Shown: positions 25,228-34,700, counted from the first letter of the stretch. The stretch is 54,273 nucleotides of DNA from Microbacteriaceae bacterium 3FA27C10 (GCA_005502775.1 SCNI01000025.1:1-54273), one strand, 5' to 3'. Numbers and translations: made by a program. The notes: a model not told the origin generated them from the letters alone.

Positions 25228-26286
25228 ATGTTCCACCTCAGCCGATCCGCCGCCTCGCTGAACGCTGCCGCCCTCGGACTGGTTCTCTTCGTGGCCTTCG
25301 TGGCCGCACCGCAGGCATCCCTCGCGGCGGTGGCCGGGCCAGTCGGCGCAGTGCCCGCGGCACCGCTGCCGGTCCCGATACGCCTGGCCGGGGCCGACCG
25401 CTACGAGCAGGCGGTTCTCGCCGCGCAGGCGGCCTTCACGACCTCCGACACCGTGTTCGTGGCGAGCGGCGAGAAGTTCCCGGATGCGCTCAGCGCGGTC
25501 TCCGTCGCCGCGCAGAACGACGCGGCCCTGCTGCTCACGCCGGCCGCTGCCCTGCTGCCGACGGTGGGCGACGAGATCGCCGCCCTGCGCCCGAGCGTCG
25601 TCGTGGTGGTGGGCGGGCCGGCCTCCGTGTCCGATGCGGTGCTCGAACAGCTCTCGCGTCGGGTGCGCCAGGCCATCGTGCTGCGCATCGGGGGCGCCGA
25701 CCGCTTCGCGGTGTCGCGCGCCCTGATCGCCGATGCGAGTGTGGGTTTCGGAACGGCAGACGAGATCTTCGTCGCGAACGGAGGCGGGTTCGCCGACGCG
25801 CTGACCGCCTCGCCGGCAGCTGCGGCCGGCGCACGCGTGCATCCGGTGCTCCTCGTCGACGGTGCCGAGCCGGCTCCTTCTGCGGAGGAGACCATGGTGA
25901 TCACGGGGCTCGGTGCGCGCTCGGCGCATCTCGTCGGCGGCCTCCACTCGATCGGCGCCGCCCTCGAGAGCTCGCTCCGGACAGGCGGGCTCGGTGGCCG
26001 GCGGTTCGCGGGCGCCGACCGATTCGAGGTGGGGGTGCTGGTCAATCAGCAGGCGTTCGGCTCCGCCCGGGTCGTCTACCTCGCGAGCGGCCTCGTGTTC
26101 CCTGATGCGCTGAGCGGCGGGGCCTTGGCGGCGCACGAGAAGGCGCCGCTGTATGTGGTTCCGCAGAACTGCGTGCCGCAGCCCGTGCTCGACGAACTCG
26201 TGCGCCTGGCTCCGTCGACGATCGTGGTGCTCGGAGGCCCCGCGACCCTCGGCCCCGGAGTCGACGCGCTGACGCCCTGCGCGTGA
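25228..26286 (+). CDS. Secreted cell-wall-binding repeat (CWB2) protein 2
   Basis: The 352-residue protein has a signal peptide (about 1-33) and, after a short Ala/Pro linker, three CWB2 repeats starting at about 50 (R-L-A-G-A-D-R-Y), 150 (R-I-G-G-A-D-R-F) and 253 (R-F-A-G-A-D-R-F). It lacks the extra N-terminal domain of the first CWB2 protein, so almost the entire mature protein is wall-binding. The last repeat and C-terminus (D-A-L-T-P-C) closely resemble the first protein, so the two are paralogues. GGGAG lies 6 nt before the ATG. Confidence 0.9.
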   Translation: MFHLSRSAASLNAAALGLVLFVAFVAAPQASLAAVAGPVGAVPAAPLPVPIRLAGADRYEQAVLAAQAAFTTSDTVFVASGEKFPDALSAVSVAAQNDAALLLTPAAALLPTVGDEIAALRPSVVVVVGGPASVSDAVLEQLSRRVRQAIVLRIGGADRFAVSRALIADASVGFGTADEIFVANGGGFADALTASPAAAAGARVHPVLLVDGAEPAPSAEETMVITGLGARSAHLVGGLHSIGAALESSLRTGGLGGRRFAGADRFEVGVLVNQQAFGSARVVYLASGLVFPDALSGGALAAHEKAPLYVVPQNCVPQPVLDELVRLAPSTIVVLGGPATLGPGVDALTPCA

Positions 26287-26338
26287 CGATCGCGGCCGGA
26301 ACCGCAGAGCCGCCGGAGGCGCCGCAGCCCCAGCCCGC

Positions 26339-27364
26339 CTAGAAGGGCAGCTCGCCGATCTGCAGCACCAGCTTGCCCCGGGTGTGGCCGCCCTCGATCG
26401 CGCGATGCGCGGCGGCGGCCTCGGCCAGTGGGAACACCTCGTCGACGTGCACACGCACGTCTCCCGAGTCGATCAGTCGCGAGATGACGGCCAGTGTCGA
26501 GGCATCCGGGGCCACCTTGAAGGTCGTGGCGCGCATCCCGGCCGCCGCAGCCTCCTCCTCGAACTCCGGCCAGCTGCCGGTCGGCGCGTTGATGATGAGC
26601 CCACCCGGGCGCAACACCTTCAGCGACCGCGACCCCGTCGAGGAGTGCGCGTTGCCGACGAGGTCGATCACGACGTCCAGGTCGGAGAGCTGTTCGTCGA
26701 AGGCCACCGCGGAGTAGTCGATGACGCTCGTGGCTCCCAGCTCGCGCAGCCAGCTCTGATTGCGCGACGAGCCCGTGGCCGTCACCCGGGCCCCGAAGTA
26801 CGCCGCGAACTGCACCGCGAAGTGGCCGACGCCGCCTGAGGCCGCATGGATGAGCATCCGCTGCCCCTCGTGCGCTTTGGCGAGGTCGACGACCATGCCC
26901 CAGGCCGTGAGCGCCGCGAGCGGCACGGCCGCCGCCTCGGTGAGCGACAGGGTCTTGGGCTTGCGGGCCACCTGCAGACTCGGCGCCGAGACGTACTCGG
27001 CATAGGAGCCGTCGCCGCGCGGCACCGACATCATGCCGTAGACCTCGTCGCCCACGCTGAGCGGGTGGCCGGCGAACGGGGTCTCCACCACCACGCCCGC
27101 GAAGTCGTAGCCCAGGATGTAGGGGAAGCCGGGGATGGCGGCCGAGACGCCCTTGCCCGCCCGCGTCTTCGCGTCGATCGGGTTGATCCCGGCGGCGGCG
27201 ACCTTCACGAGCACCTCGGCGTTGACGCGCAGAGGCGAGGCGACTTCGGCGACGGTGAGGACGTCCGGCGAGCCGGTCTCCGCGATGACGGATGCGCGCA
27301 TCGTCTTCGGGTGGGTCAGAGTGGGGCTCGATGTGCCCGACGATCCACTCCACTGCTCGATCAT
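26339..27364 (-). CDS. MDR-superfamily NADPH quinone oxidoreductase/alcohol dehydrogenase
   Basis: The 341-residue protein is a zinc-free medium-chain reductase of the quinone oxidoreductase type: GroES-like domain with V-A-A-A-G-I-N-P-I-D-A-K-T-R (about 55-68) and P-Y-I-L-G-Y-D-F-A-G (about 81-90), then the Rossmann fold H-A-A-S-G-G-V-G-H-F-A-V-Q (about 146-158). It would reduce quinones or enones with NADPH. ATG 27364 has GGAAGG 7 nt upstream; a second ATG at 27301 is closer to the family start. An unusual perfect palindrome (27457-27473) sits in its upstream region. Confidence 0.9.
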   Translation of the reverse strand: MIEQWSGSSGTSSPTLTHPKTMRASVIAETGSPDVLTVAEVASPLRVNAEVLVKVAAAGINPIDAKTRAGKGVSAAIPGFPYILGYDFAGVVVETPFAGHPLSVGDEVYGMMSVPRGDGSYAEYVSAPSLQVARKPKTLSLTEAAAVPLAALTAWGMVVDLAKAHEGQRMLIHAASGGVGHFAVQFAAYFGARVTATGSSRNQSWLRELGATSVIDYSAVAFDEQLSDLDVVIDLVGNAHSSTGSRSLKVLRPGGLIINAPTGSWPEFEEEAAAAGMRATTFKVAPDASTLAVISRLIDSGDVRVHVDEVFPLAEAAAAHRAIEGGHTRGKLVLQIGELPF

Positions 27365-27456
27365 CGTGTGCCTTCCGTCGATCTTCAGAACACGCAGGAA
27401 CGGGCTCGGGCATCCCGCCTCGCTGCGTAGCCTCTTCGGCTGCTCCACACGCTATG

Positions 27457-27473
27457 CGGTGAATAATTCACCG
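27457..27473. promoter_or_regulatory. 17-bp perfect palindrome, probable operator
   Basis: CGGTGAATAATTCACCG is fully symmetrical around a central A. On the minus strand it lies directly upstream of TAGCGT (27454 to 27449), a likely -10 box of the oxidoreductase gene, so it occupies the -35/-10 spacer. Its AT-rich core stands out. The regulator is not encoded next to it; HxlR, MarR or TetR proteins often control such reductases. Confidence 0.55.
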
Positions 27474-27530
27474 GTGTTACGGCGAGGTCACTGTGGTGCA
27501 AACTCGAAGGCCGCACGTTAACATTCAAAG

Positions 27531-28232
27531 ATGCTGTCGCCGTGGCCCCGCCTTCGCTCCGGGATGCTGTGGCTGGGGGCATTGTCGGCCGCGGCCGGTC
27601 TCGGGCTGATCTGGGCGGCGCGCCTCTCCGCCAGCCGTTTCCTCTACGTCAGCGAGCTCGGCGCCGACGGCGAGCCCACCGCGGCGACGTTCCGCTGGGC
27701 GCTCGTGCTGGTCTCGGTGGCCGCCGCCCTCGTGGCGCTGGCCGCCCCGCCGCTGACCCCGCGCATCCGCTGGCTCGCCGTGGTGCCGCCCGCGGTCGTG
27801 CTCGCGGGTGCCGCGGTCGCCTTCGGCATCGCTTCGCAGGTCACCTGCACCGCCTACTGCCCGCTGCCGGTGGGTGCGTCGTTCACCTGGCAGGACTTCA
27901 TCCATACCGTCTCGGCGGTTCTCGGCTTCGCCGGGGCGGCCTTCGTCATGCTGCAGGTGGCCGCAGACAGGCGCTTCCGCCGGCTCGCACGTTTCTCGCT
28001 CGGCTCGGCGATCGCGGTGGCGCTCATCTCGGCGACCGGCGGGATGCTCTCGGTGCTGCGCTTCGGCACCCAGGTGGGTGGGGTGCTCGAGTTCGTGGCC
28101 ACGTCGATCGCGCTCGTGTGGCTCGTGGGGCTCGCCGTGTTCTTGGCGGTGTCGGCGTGGGCCGAGCAGCGCGAGCGGTCGGCGCATCCCGAGGCGCCGG
28201 CGCTGCCGGCGGTCGTGCCCTCCGCCGGTTAG
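27531..28232 (+). CDS. DUF998 family membrane protein
   Basis: The 233-residue protein has six hydrophobic segments and the DUF998 features: S-R-F-L-Y-V-S-E-L-G-A-D-G (about 35-47) after the first helix, and D-F-I-H-T-V-S-A-V-L-G-F (about 121-132) in the middle. The function of the family is unknown. TAACAT (27519-27524) ends 6 nt before the ATG, with GTGCAA 17 bp further up, so the gene is leaderless. Its stop overlaps that of the convergent nuclease gene. Confidence 0.85.
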   Translation: MLSPWPRLRSGMLWLGALSAAAGLGLIWAARLSASRFLYVSELGADGEPTAATFRWALVLVSVAAALVALAAPPLTPRIRWLAVVPPAVVLAGAAVAFGIASQVTCTAYCPLPVGASFTWQDFIHTVSAVLGFAGAAFVMLQVAADRRFRRLARFSLGSAIAVALISATGGMLSVLRFGTQVGGVLEFVATSIALVWLVGLAVFLAVSAWAEQRERSAHPEAPALPAVVPSAG

Positions 28233-28867
28233 CGGCGCTCTCCGCGCATCCAGGCCAGCAGCTCGTCGGCCCGCCGCACGAGCAGCTCGATCTCGGACTC
28301 GTCGCGCTCCACCCACTGGCACCGGGGCTCCTCGGCCACCGGCACGAAGTCGAGGTGCTGCTCCCAGACCACGAGGGTGCGCTCGGCGCCGAGCACGTAC
28401 TGCTGCCACCAAACCTGCCGCAGGTAGCTGCGCGGGATGCGCGACCACGGCTTCGAGGTCGTCTTGATCTCGGCGAGCTCGACCGAGCCGTCGTCGGCCA
28501 CCCGGATGCCGTCGGGCGTGGCGAGGTGCCGCGCCTCGCGGGCGGCGTGGAACAGCGCGACGCTCGGCTCGATGGCGTACTCACGATGCACCCAGGCCGC
28601 GATCTCGGGCTCGCGGGCCCGGCCGTGATCGGTGAAGGCGTTGCCACCGAAGCCGGTGCCGTGCAGTTTGTCCCAGGCCACCGCGGCCACGGCGCGCGAG
28701 CTCGACAGGCGGGCGACGTCGGTGGCGGTCACGCCGCGGCTGCGGGCGCGCAGCCAGGCCACGCGATCGGTCGACTCGGCCACGATCCGCGCGAGATGCG
28801 GCGGCGGGGCGGGCTCCGCGGATGCCTCGTCCTCCTCCCAGGGGAAGAAGAGCATCGTGTCGGTCAC
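28229..28867 (-). CDS. YqaJ-type (lambda-exonuclease-like) nuclease
   Basis: The 212-residue protein matches the YqaJ viral recombinase/PD-(D/E)XK plan: R-S-R-G-V-T-A-T-D-V-A-R-L (about 38-50), an early acidic pair in D-H-G-R-A-R-E-P-E-I (about 75-84), then A-T-P-D-G-I and the catalytic V-E-L-A-E-I-K-T-T-S-K (about 123-133). Phage versions are 5'-3' exonucleases that pair with a RecT annealase. No recT, integrase or phage gene is nearby and codon use is like the host's, so it looks like a domesticated chromosomal copy. GTG 28867 (GAGAAT 6 nt upstream) is preferred; ATG 28855 is the alternative. Confidence 0.85.
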   Translation of the reverse strand: MTDTMLFFPWEEDEASAEPAPPPHLARIVAESTDRVAWLRARSRGVTATDVARLSSSRAVAAVAWDKLHGTGFGGNAFTDHGRAREPEIAAWVHREYAIEPSVALFHAAREARHLATPDGIRVADDGSVELAEIKTTSKPWSRIPRSYLRQVWWQQYVLGAERTLVVWEQHLDFVPVAEEPRCQWVERDESEIELLVRRADELLAWMRGERR

Positions 28868-28950
28868 CTCTCCATTCTCTCCTCCCGGGCCGACACCGCG
28901 GGATGAATCGCCGCCGCGTCGTCGCAGGCCGGGGCCGCCGGGGGTTCCGT

Positions 28951-31302
28951 TCAGCGCGTGCCGGAGGCGCCCCCTTCCGCCGTCGCCTGGGCGAAGAAGG
29001 CGTGCTCGTGTTCGCAGGACCGAATGAACGCCGTGCGCATGCTCTCGCGCGCCCCCGGGGACGCTGTGCGGGCCGCGAGATCGGTGATGCGGACGGCCGT
29101 CTCGGTGGCCTCGGCGAACCCCGGGTCGCCGTAGCTCTGCAGCCAATCGTCGAAAGGATGTCCCGGGTGGCGCCGGGCGGCGAGTCGCCGGCCGAGGTCG
29201 ACATAGATCCAGAAGCAGGGGAGCAGCCCGGCGACCAGTGCGCCGTAGTCGCCGACGGCGGCGAGTGCGTGCAGGTGGTTCACGTAGCCCAGCGTCGTGG
29301 TGCTCGGCAGCGGGCGGCCGGCCCCGGCGCCGCGGGCGCGGTGCAGCCTCGCCTCTTCGGCCAGGGCGTCGGCGGCCGATCGCGCCCAGAAGATCTGCTC
29401 GTCGGCACTCGGCGCCAGCTGACTGGCGCGAGCCAGGCAGCGAGCGTATTCCGAGAGGTAGAGCAGGTCTTGCGTCAGATAGTGGTCGAAGGCTGCCGGT
29501 TCGAGGGAACCGTCTCCCAGGGCGCGCACGAAGTCGAGCTCGTCGATCCGCCCGCGGAGGGCGCGGGTCTGCGACCAGAGGCTGGCCGTGAACGACTCGG
29601 CATCGGCGTGGGTATCGGCGCCGTCGGCGTCCGGACCGGGTGCGCCGGCCCGTGCGTGCGCGGCGGCGAGGGCCGCTCGTGTGGCGTGAGCATGATCGAT
29701 CGGGCCGTTGCCGTGCCCGACGTCGAGGGCGTCGGCGGCCCGCAGAGCACCCGTCAGCCAGTCCTTGGCCTCGCGGAGGGCCGACGACCAGGGTTCGCCG
29801 ACCCCGCCGTTCCCGTCGTCGTCTCCGGCCCCGCCGCCGGCTCCCGTGCCTCGACCCGCCCCGCGGATGCCGCCCGTCTGCGCGCCGAGCGTGGCCAGGG
29901 CCGACGAGAGCGAGCATCCGGTGCCGTGGGTATTGCTCGTGAGCACTCGGGTGCCGTCGAGCTCGGTGACGGATGTCCGCCCCTCGCGTACCCGCACGAT
30001 CGCGTCGGGCGCGGAGTCCCCCACCAGGTGGCCGCCCTTGACGAGCACGGCGACGCCGGTGCGACGGGCGAGCTCCTCGCCCTGGCGGAGCGCGGCCGCC
30101 CAGTCCGTGGCGGGAGCGGTGTCGAGCAGGGCGCCCAGCTCGGCGAGGTTCGGCGTGATCAGATCGGCTTGGGTGCACAGCCGGCGCATCGACTCCTCGC
30201 CCTCGGGGGTCAAGAGCCGGTCGCCGCTCGTCGACACGATCACGGGGTCGAGAACCACGAGAGGCGGCTTGACCTCGGCGAGCCAGCGGGACACCTCGTC
30301 GGCGAGTTCGGCGGTGCCGAGCATCCCGATCTTCACCGCGTCGATCTCCACGTCGTCGGAGACCGCGTCGAGCTGCTCGCGCAGAAAGCCGACGGGGGAG
30401 AGGTGCACCGAGCGCACTCCGCGGGTGTTCTGCGCGACGAGCGCGGTGACCACCGCCATGCCGTAGCCACCGAGCGCGGCGATCGACTTGAGGTCGGCCT
30501 GGATGCCCGCGCCCCCGGTGGGATCGGTCCCGGCGATGCTCAGCACGCGCGGCACGACACGGCCGCGGGCGCCCAGAGATTTCGCGGACACGGCGCGGTC
30601 GGCGTGGGCCGCGGCGTCCGCGGTCGCCGCGGCCTCCCTCCAGCGGGCGGCGAAGCCGGCGGCGGCCGCGCGGGGCTCGGGCGCCGCGCAGATCGCCGAG
30701 ACCACCGCGGCCCCCGCCGCCCCTGCGGCGACAAGAGCGGGCACGTCGGCCTCGACGATGCCGCCGATCGCCACGCAGGGAAGAGGGCTCCGGGAGGCGA
30801 ACGCGGCGAAGCCGTCGATCCCGAGGGGTTCCGGATGGTCGGCCTTGGTGCTGGTGGGGCGGATGACGCCCACGCCGAGGTAGTCGATCGTCCCGGCGGG
30901 CAGGGCCGCGGCGGCGGCGAGGTGCTCCCGGGTGTTGGCGGTGAGCCCGACGATCGCGTCGGGCCCGAGCACTGCCCGCGCTGCCTCGACCGGCAGGTCG
31001 CTCTGGCCCAGGTGCACGCCGTCGACACGGGCGCCGGCTCGCCGGGCGGCGAGCACGACGTCGACGCGGTCGTCGATCACGAAGAGCGCCCGCCCGTCGA
31101 TGACCGCCGAGAGCTCGATCGCCGCGGCGACGAGCGAGGCGGCGTCGGCCGCCGGGTCGCGCAGTTGCACGATCGTCGCGCCCCCGGTCACCGCCGCGTC
31201 GACCACCTCGGCCAGCGAGCGGCCCGCGGATCCTCCGCCGCGCTCCGCCAGGGCGCGATCGGTCACGAGATACACGCTCAGATCGAGCACTCGCGCGGTC
31301 AC
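28951..31302 (-). CDS. thiE/thiD/tenA: Trifunctional thiamine protein: ThiE-ThiD-TenA fusion
   Basis: This 783-residue protein carries three domains. ThiE (about 5-215) couples HMP-PP and thiazole phosphate to thiamine phosphate ([21 protein letters not shown]); its usual R-D/E-K is R-D-P here. ThiD (about 253-535) is the HMP/HMP-P kinase ([21 protein letters not shown]), with a Gly/Asp-rich insert (about 472-493) before its last helices. TenA (about 565-783) is a thiaminase II-like salvage hydrolase with cysteine C696 in L-L-P-C-F-W-I-Y. The GTG at 31302 overlaps the thiM stop, so both are under the TPP riboswitch. Confidence 0.9.
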   Translation of the reverse strand: MTARVLDLSVYLVTDRALAERGGGSAGRSLAEVVDAAVTGGATIVQLRDPAADAASLVAAAIELSAVIDGRALFVIDDRVDVVLAARRAGARVDGVHLGQSDLPVEAARAVLGPDAIVGLTANTREHLAAAAALPAGTIDYLGVGVIRPTSTKADHPEPLGIDGFAAFASRSPLPCVAIGGIVEADVPALVAAGAAGAAVVSAICAAPEPRAAAAGFAARWREAAATADAAAHADRAVSAKSLGARGRVVPRVLSIAGTDPTGGAGIQADLKSIAALGGYGMAVVTALVAQNTRGVRSVHLSPVGFLREQLDAVSDDVEIDAVKIGMLGTAELADEVSRWLAEVKPPLVVLDPVIVSTSGDRLLTPEGEESMRRLCTQADLITPNLAELGALLDTAPATDWAAALRQGEELARRTGVAVLVKGGHLVGDSAPDAIVRVREGRTSVTELDGTRVLTSNTHGTGCSLSSALATLGAQTGGIRGAGRGTGAGGGAGDDDGNGGVGEPWSSALREAKDWLTGALRAADALDVGHGNGPIDHAHATRAALAAAHARAGAPGPDADGADTHADAESFTASLWSQTRALRGRIDELDFVRALGDGSLEPAAFDHYLTQDLLYLSEYARCLARASQLAPSADEQIFWARSAADALAEEARLHRARGAGAGRPLPSTTTLGYVNHLHALAAVGDYGALVAGLLPCFWIYVDLGRRLAARRHPGHPFDDWLQSYGDPGFAEATETAVRITDLAARTASPGARESMRTAFIRSCEHEHAFFAQATAEGGASGTR

Positions 31303-32150
31303 GACAGGCGCGCCTCGGCGCGCACGGCCGGCGCGTCGAGTGCCGCGAGCGCGTCGAGCAGACCCACGGCGAAGCTCCCCGGCCCGGCGGCCGAACGGGC
31401 GGCGTGCTCCGCCGCGATGCCGTAGACGCTCGAGGCGGCGACGGCGGCGTCGAGCGCTCGGGATGCGCGGGCCGAGCCATCCGTGTCGGGCCCGGATCCC
31501 GGCGCGATCGCGGTCGTCGCCCCGGCGAACGCGGCCATGACGGCACCGAGCGCGCATCCGCCACCGGTCACGCGCGTCAGCAGCGCGTGCCCGTTCGCCA
31601 CGCGCACCACGGCCGTGCCGTCGGTCACGAGATCCACGGGGCCGGAGACCGCGACGGCCCCTCCCGTGAGGAGGGCGAGACTCCGCGCCGCCTCCTCGGC
31701 CGCCTCGGCGCTGTCGATGGCGTCGACACCGCGCCCGCCGGCGCCGGCACCGGCGAGGGCGAGGATCTCGGAGGCGTTGCCGCGCACGATCGTGGGCTTG
31801 TGCAGGAGGAGCTCCCGGGCGAGCGCGGTGCGCACCGGCAGGGCGCCGACGGCGACCGGATCGAGCACCCAGGGCACCCCCGCCTCGGCGGCAGCGGCCA
31901 CCGCCGCCCGGGCCGCGTCGCGCTGCTCGCCGGTGGGGGTGCCGAGGTTCACCAGCACGCCGGAGGCGATCCGGGCGAATCCCCCGGCCTCGTCGGGGAT
32001 GTCGACCATCGCGGGCGAGGCCCCCAGCGCGAGCAGCACATTGGCGGTGAACCCCGTCACCACGGCGTTCGTGATGCACTGCACGAGCGGTTGGCGCTCG
32101 CGCAGCAGGGTCAGCAGGTCGGACGGGTGGGCAGACGTGCGAAGGCTCAT
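31299..32150 (-). CDS. thiM: Hydroxyethylthiazole kinase
   Basis: The 283-residue ThiM phosphorylates 4-methyl-5-(2-hydroxyethyl)thiazole for salvage into thiamine phosphate. Visible motifs are [13 protein letters not shown] (about 25-37), [24 protein letters not shown] and the catalytic [11 protein letters not shown] 32150 is chosen because AAGGGA lies 8 nt upstream, at the 3' edge of the TPP riboswitch; an in-frame ATG at 32159 touches that site. No thiC, thiG or thiS is in the window, so this operon is salvage plus coupling. Confidence 0.95.
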   Translation of the reverse strand: MSLRTSAHPSDLLTLLRERQPLVQCITNAVVTGFTANVLLALGASPAMVDIPDEAGGFARIASGVLVNLGTPTGEQRDAARAAVAAAAEAGVPWVLDPVAVGALPVRTALARELLLHKPTIVRGNASEILALAGAGAGGRGVDAIDSAEAAEEAARSLALLTGGAVAVSGPVDLVTDGTAVVRVANGHALLTRVTGGGCALGAVMAAFAGATTAIAPGSGPDTDGSARASRALDAAVAASSVYGIAAEHAARSAAGPGSFAVGLLDALAALDAPAVRAEARLS

Positions 32151-32154
32151 TCGC

Positions 32155-32228
32155 GACATCCCTTCGCTAGTACGAACTAGATCAGGTTCGACGGGTCTCA
32201 TCTCAGCCCGCGAAGGGCACCCCGTGTC
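32155..32228 (-). ncRNA. TPP riboswitch (THI element)
   Basis: Reading the minus strand, the aptamer shows all consensus blocks: GGGGTGCCC, GCTGAGATGAGACCC, GAACCTGATCTAGTT, GTACTAGCGAAGGGA. The P1 helix closes by GACA (32228-32225) with TGTC (32158-32155). The ribosome site of thiM (AAGGGA, 32164-32159) is part of the aptamer's 3' strand, so ligand binding would hide it: translational control, without a terminator. Confidence 0.97.
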
Positions 32229-32356
32229 ACTCCCGACGACAGTAGCAGCACTCGGTCGGCCCTCTCGAGGGGCGTCCGTGCCGCGTCTGTCAGGATTCTC
32301 AGGGTGCGCCTCGTCCGGTCATAGATTCCTCATAGGAAACTGCCAATACTGGAACT

Positions 32357-33136
32357 GTGACCATCGACGCCTCCCTCCTCTCCGGTGCCGGCAACGGCAA
32401 CTCCTCCAACGCGGCCAAGCAGCCGCGGCTGCGGCGTGCCGACGGTTCGCCGGTGCGGGCGCTCGTCGTCGACGACGAGAACACCCTCACCGACCTGCTC
32501 TCGATGGCCCTGCGCTACGAGGGCTGGGAGGTCAAGACCGCGAGCGAGGGTCGCCAGGCCATCACCGTGGCGCGCGAGTTCCGCCCCGACGTGATCGTGC
32601 TCGACGTGATGCTCCCCGACATCGACGGCCTGCAGGTGCTGCAGCGCGTGCGCGCCGACGGCCACGAGACCCCCGTGCTCTTCCTCACCGCGAAGGATGC
32701 GCTGGACGACCGCATCGCCGGCCTCACCGCGGGCGGCGACGACTACGTCACCAAGCCCTTCTCGCTCGAGGAGCTGGTCGCGCGCCTGCGCGGCCTCATC
32801 CGCCGTTCCACCCTCGTGGTGGCCGACGCCGACGACCCGATCGTGACCGTGGGCGACCTCGAACTCAACGAGGACAGCCACGAGGTCTTCCGCGACGGCG
32901 AGTCGATCGAGCTCACCGCGACCGAGTTCGAGCTGCTGCGCTATCTCATGCGCAACCCCCGCCGCGTGCTCAGCAAGGCCCAGATCCTCGACCGGGTGTG
33001 GAGCTACGACTTCGGCGGCAAGTCGAGCGTCGTGGAGATCTACATCTCCTATCTGCGCAAGAAGGTCGACGCCGGCCACCCCGCCATGATCCACACGGTG
33101 CGCGGCGCGGGCTACATGCTGAAGCCCGCACTGTGA
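32357..33136 (+). CDS. OmpR-family response regulator
   Basis: The 259-residue regulator has a non-conserved 32-residue N-terminus, a receiver domain with acidic pair D39-D40, phosphorylated D83 in V-L-D-V-M-L-P-D and K in V-T-K-P-F (about 133), and a C-terminal winged helix with E-L-T-A-T-E-F-E-L-L-R-Y-L and V-R-G-A-G-Y-M. It resembles the PrrA/TcrX/CutR group. AATACT (32345-32350) ends 6 nt before the GTG at 32357, so it is leaderless. Just upstream TTCCTCATAGGAA (32326-32338) is a short palindrome that may be a control site. It is followed by its histidine kinase after 31 nt. Confidence 0.93.
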   Translation: MTIDASLLSGAGNGNSSNAAKQPRLRRADGSPVRALVVDDENTLTDLLSMALRYEGWEVKTASEGRQAITVAREFRPDVIVLDVMLPDIDGLQVLQRVRADGHETPVLFLTAKDALDDRIAGLTAGGDDYVTKPFSLEELVARLRGLIRRSTLVVADADDPIVTVGDLELNEDSHEVFRDGESIELTATEFELLRYLMRNPRRVLSKAQILDRVWSYDFGGKSSVVEIYISYLRKKVDAGHPAMIHTVRGAGYMLKPAL

Positions 33137-33167
33137 GCGCCGGCCACGGCGCGAACGGGATGGCACT

Positions 33168-34637
33168 ATGACTCTGCGCCGCACGCTGATCCTGAGCGTG
33201 ATCGGCCTCATCGCCGTCGCCGGCGCCATCATCGGCGTGCTCAGCACGGTGGCGCTCAACGGGTTCCTGGTCAACCAGCTCGATGCGCAGCTTCGCGAGG
33301 CCTCGAACCGCAGCATCCAGCAGGTCCTCCCGTCCGGCAACGGCGGCCCGCCCGGCTTCTCGCTCGGGCAGGCCTCCGGCACGTTGGTGGCCGCCGTCTC
33401 GAACGGCGTCGCCACGCAGGGCTTCGTGCTCGACTCGGCCGGGCAGGTCCAGCGGCTCACCGCCGATGAGCTGGCCTCGCTGGACGCGGTCACCCCCTCG
33501 CGCGCACCGGTGACGATCACCGTCGCCTCCCTCGGTTCCTACCGGATCGAAGCGCCGACGGTCACCACGGCCGGAGACATCCTCATCACCGGCCTCCCGC
33601 TCACCGACGTGACCGCCACGCTCTCGCAGCAGATCATCGTGATCGTGCTCGTGACCGTCGGCGCCATGGTGCTCGCCGGATTCGCCGGGCTCCTCATCAT
33701 CCGCCTCGCGCTGCGCCCGCTCGACCGCGTGACCGTCACGGCGACGCGCGTGGCCGAGCTGCCGCTGGACCGCGGCGACGTCGCGCTGGCGGAACGCGTG
33801 CCCGTCACCGACCCGCGCTCCGAGGTGGGCCGCATGGGCCTGGCCTTCAACCGGATGCTCGAGCACGTCGCCTCCGCTCTCACCTCTCGCCAGCGCAGCG
33901 AGAACAAGGTGCGCCAGTTCGTGGCGGATGCGAGCCACGAGCTGCGTACGCCGCTCGCCTCGATCCGCGGCTACGCCGAGCTCACGCGACGCACGAGCAC
34001 GGGCCTTCCCGACGACGTCACGCACTCCCTGGGGCGCATCGAGTCGGAGGCCACGCGCATGACGAGCCTCGTCGAGGACCTGCTGCTTCTGGCCCGCCTC
34101 GATGCGAAGCCGGAACTCGACACCACCGAGGTCGACCTCTCCCTCGTGCTCGTCGACGCCGTGAGCGACGCCCACGTGGCCGGCCCCGATCACGTGTGGG
34201 ACCTCGACCTGCCCGAAGAGCCCGTGACCGTGGCCGGAGATCCGCACCGTCTGCACCAGGTGTTCGCCAACCTCCTCGCCAACGCGCGCGTGCACACGCC
34301 CGCGGGGAGCACGGTGCTCGTGTCGGCCCGGCCGGCGACCGCGAAGGACGGAACCCCCTCGGCCGTCGTCACCATCGCCGACGACGGCCCCGGCATCGAC
34401 TCCGAGCTCGTGCCCGCGCTGTTCGAGCGCTTCGTGCGCGGGGACAGCTCCCGCTCCCGGCACGCCGGCAGCACGGGGCTCGGGCTCGCGATCGTGAAAG
34501 CGGTGGTGGATGCCCACGGCGGCGAGGTGAGCGTCGACACCCGGCCCGGCCGCACGGCCTTCACCGTGGTGATCCCGCTCGCGCCGCAAGAAGCGGAGGC
34601 GGAGAAGTCCGCTTTACCCCCGATCGGGGTACGGTGA
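33168..34637 (+). CDS. Membrane sensor histidine kinase
   Basis: The 489-residue kinase has a transmembrane helix at about 7-28, an extracytoplasmic sensor of about 125 residues, a second helix (about 155-177), HAMP (about 178-235), the HisKA dimer helix with H257 in D-A-S-H-E-L-R-T-P-L-A-S, and an HATPase domain with N (N-L-L-A-N-A-R-V-H), G1 (D-D-G-P-G-I), F (F-E-R-F) and G2 (G-S-T-G-L-G-L-A-I-V) boxes. It phosphorylates the upstream regulator. The stimulus is unknown. The 3' end carries CCCCGATCGGGG (34618-34629), a palindrome next to the small downstream gene. Confidence 0.94.
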   Translation: MTLRRTLILSVIGLIAVAGAIIGVLSTVALNGFLVNQLDAQLREASNRSIQQVLPSGNGGPPGFSLGQASGTLVAAVSNGVATQGFVLDSAGQVQRLTADELASLDAVTPSRAPVTITVASLGSYRIEAPTVTTAGDILITGLPLTDVTATLSQQIIVIVLVTVGAMVLAGFAGLLIIRLALRPLDRVTVTATRVAELPLDRGDVALAERVPVTDPRSEVGRMGLAFNRMLEHVASALTSRQRSENKVRQFVADASHELRTPLASIRGYAELTRRTSTGLPDDVTHSLGRIESEATRMTSLVEDLLLLARLDAKPELDTTEVDLSLVLVDAVSDAHVAGPDHVWDLDLPEEPVTVAGDPHRLHQVFANLLANARVHTPAGSTVLVSARPATAKDGTPSAVVTIADDGPGIDSELVPALFERFVRGDSSRSRHAGSTGLGLAIVKAVVDAHGGEVSVDTRPGRTAFTVVIPLAPQEAEAEKSALPPIGVR

Positions 34638-34700
34638 AAATCACGGCCCACAGGCCGGAGGGGTTCGTCCCCGCTTCCCCGAAAGGTATAGGAGCTCAGA

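Noticed and set aside
28229-31564. A 1111-codon minus-strand frame joining the nuclease gene to thiamine genes
   Set aside because: Only the last 212 codons match a family; the upstream part overlaps the ThiE-ThiD-TenA fusion in another frame and is Arg/Pro/Gly-rich nonsense.
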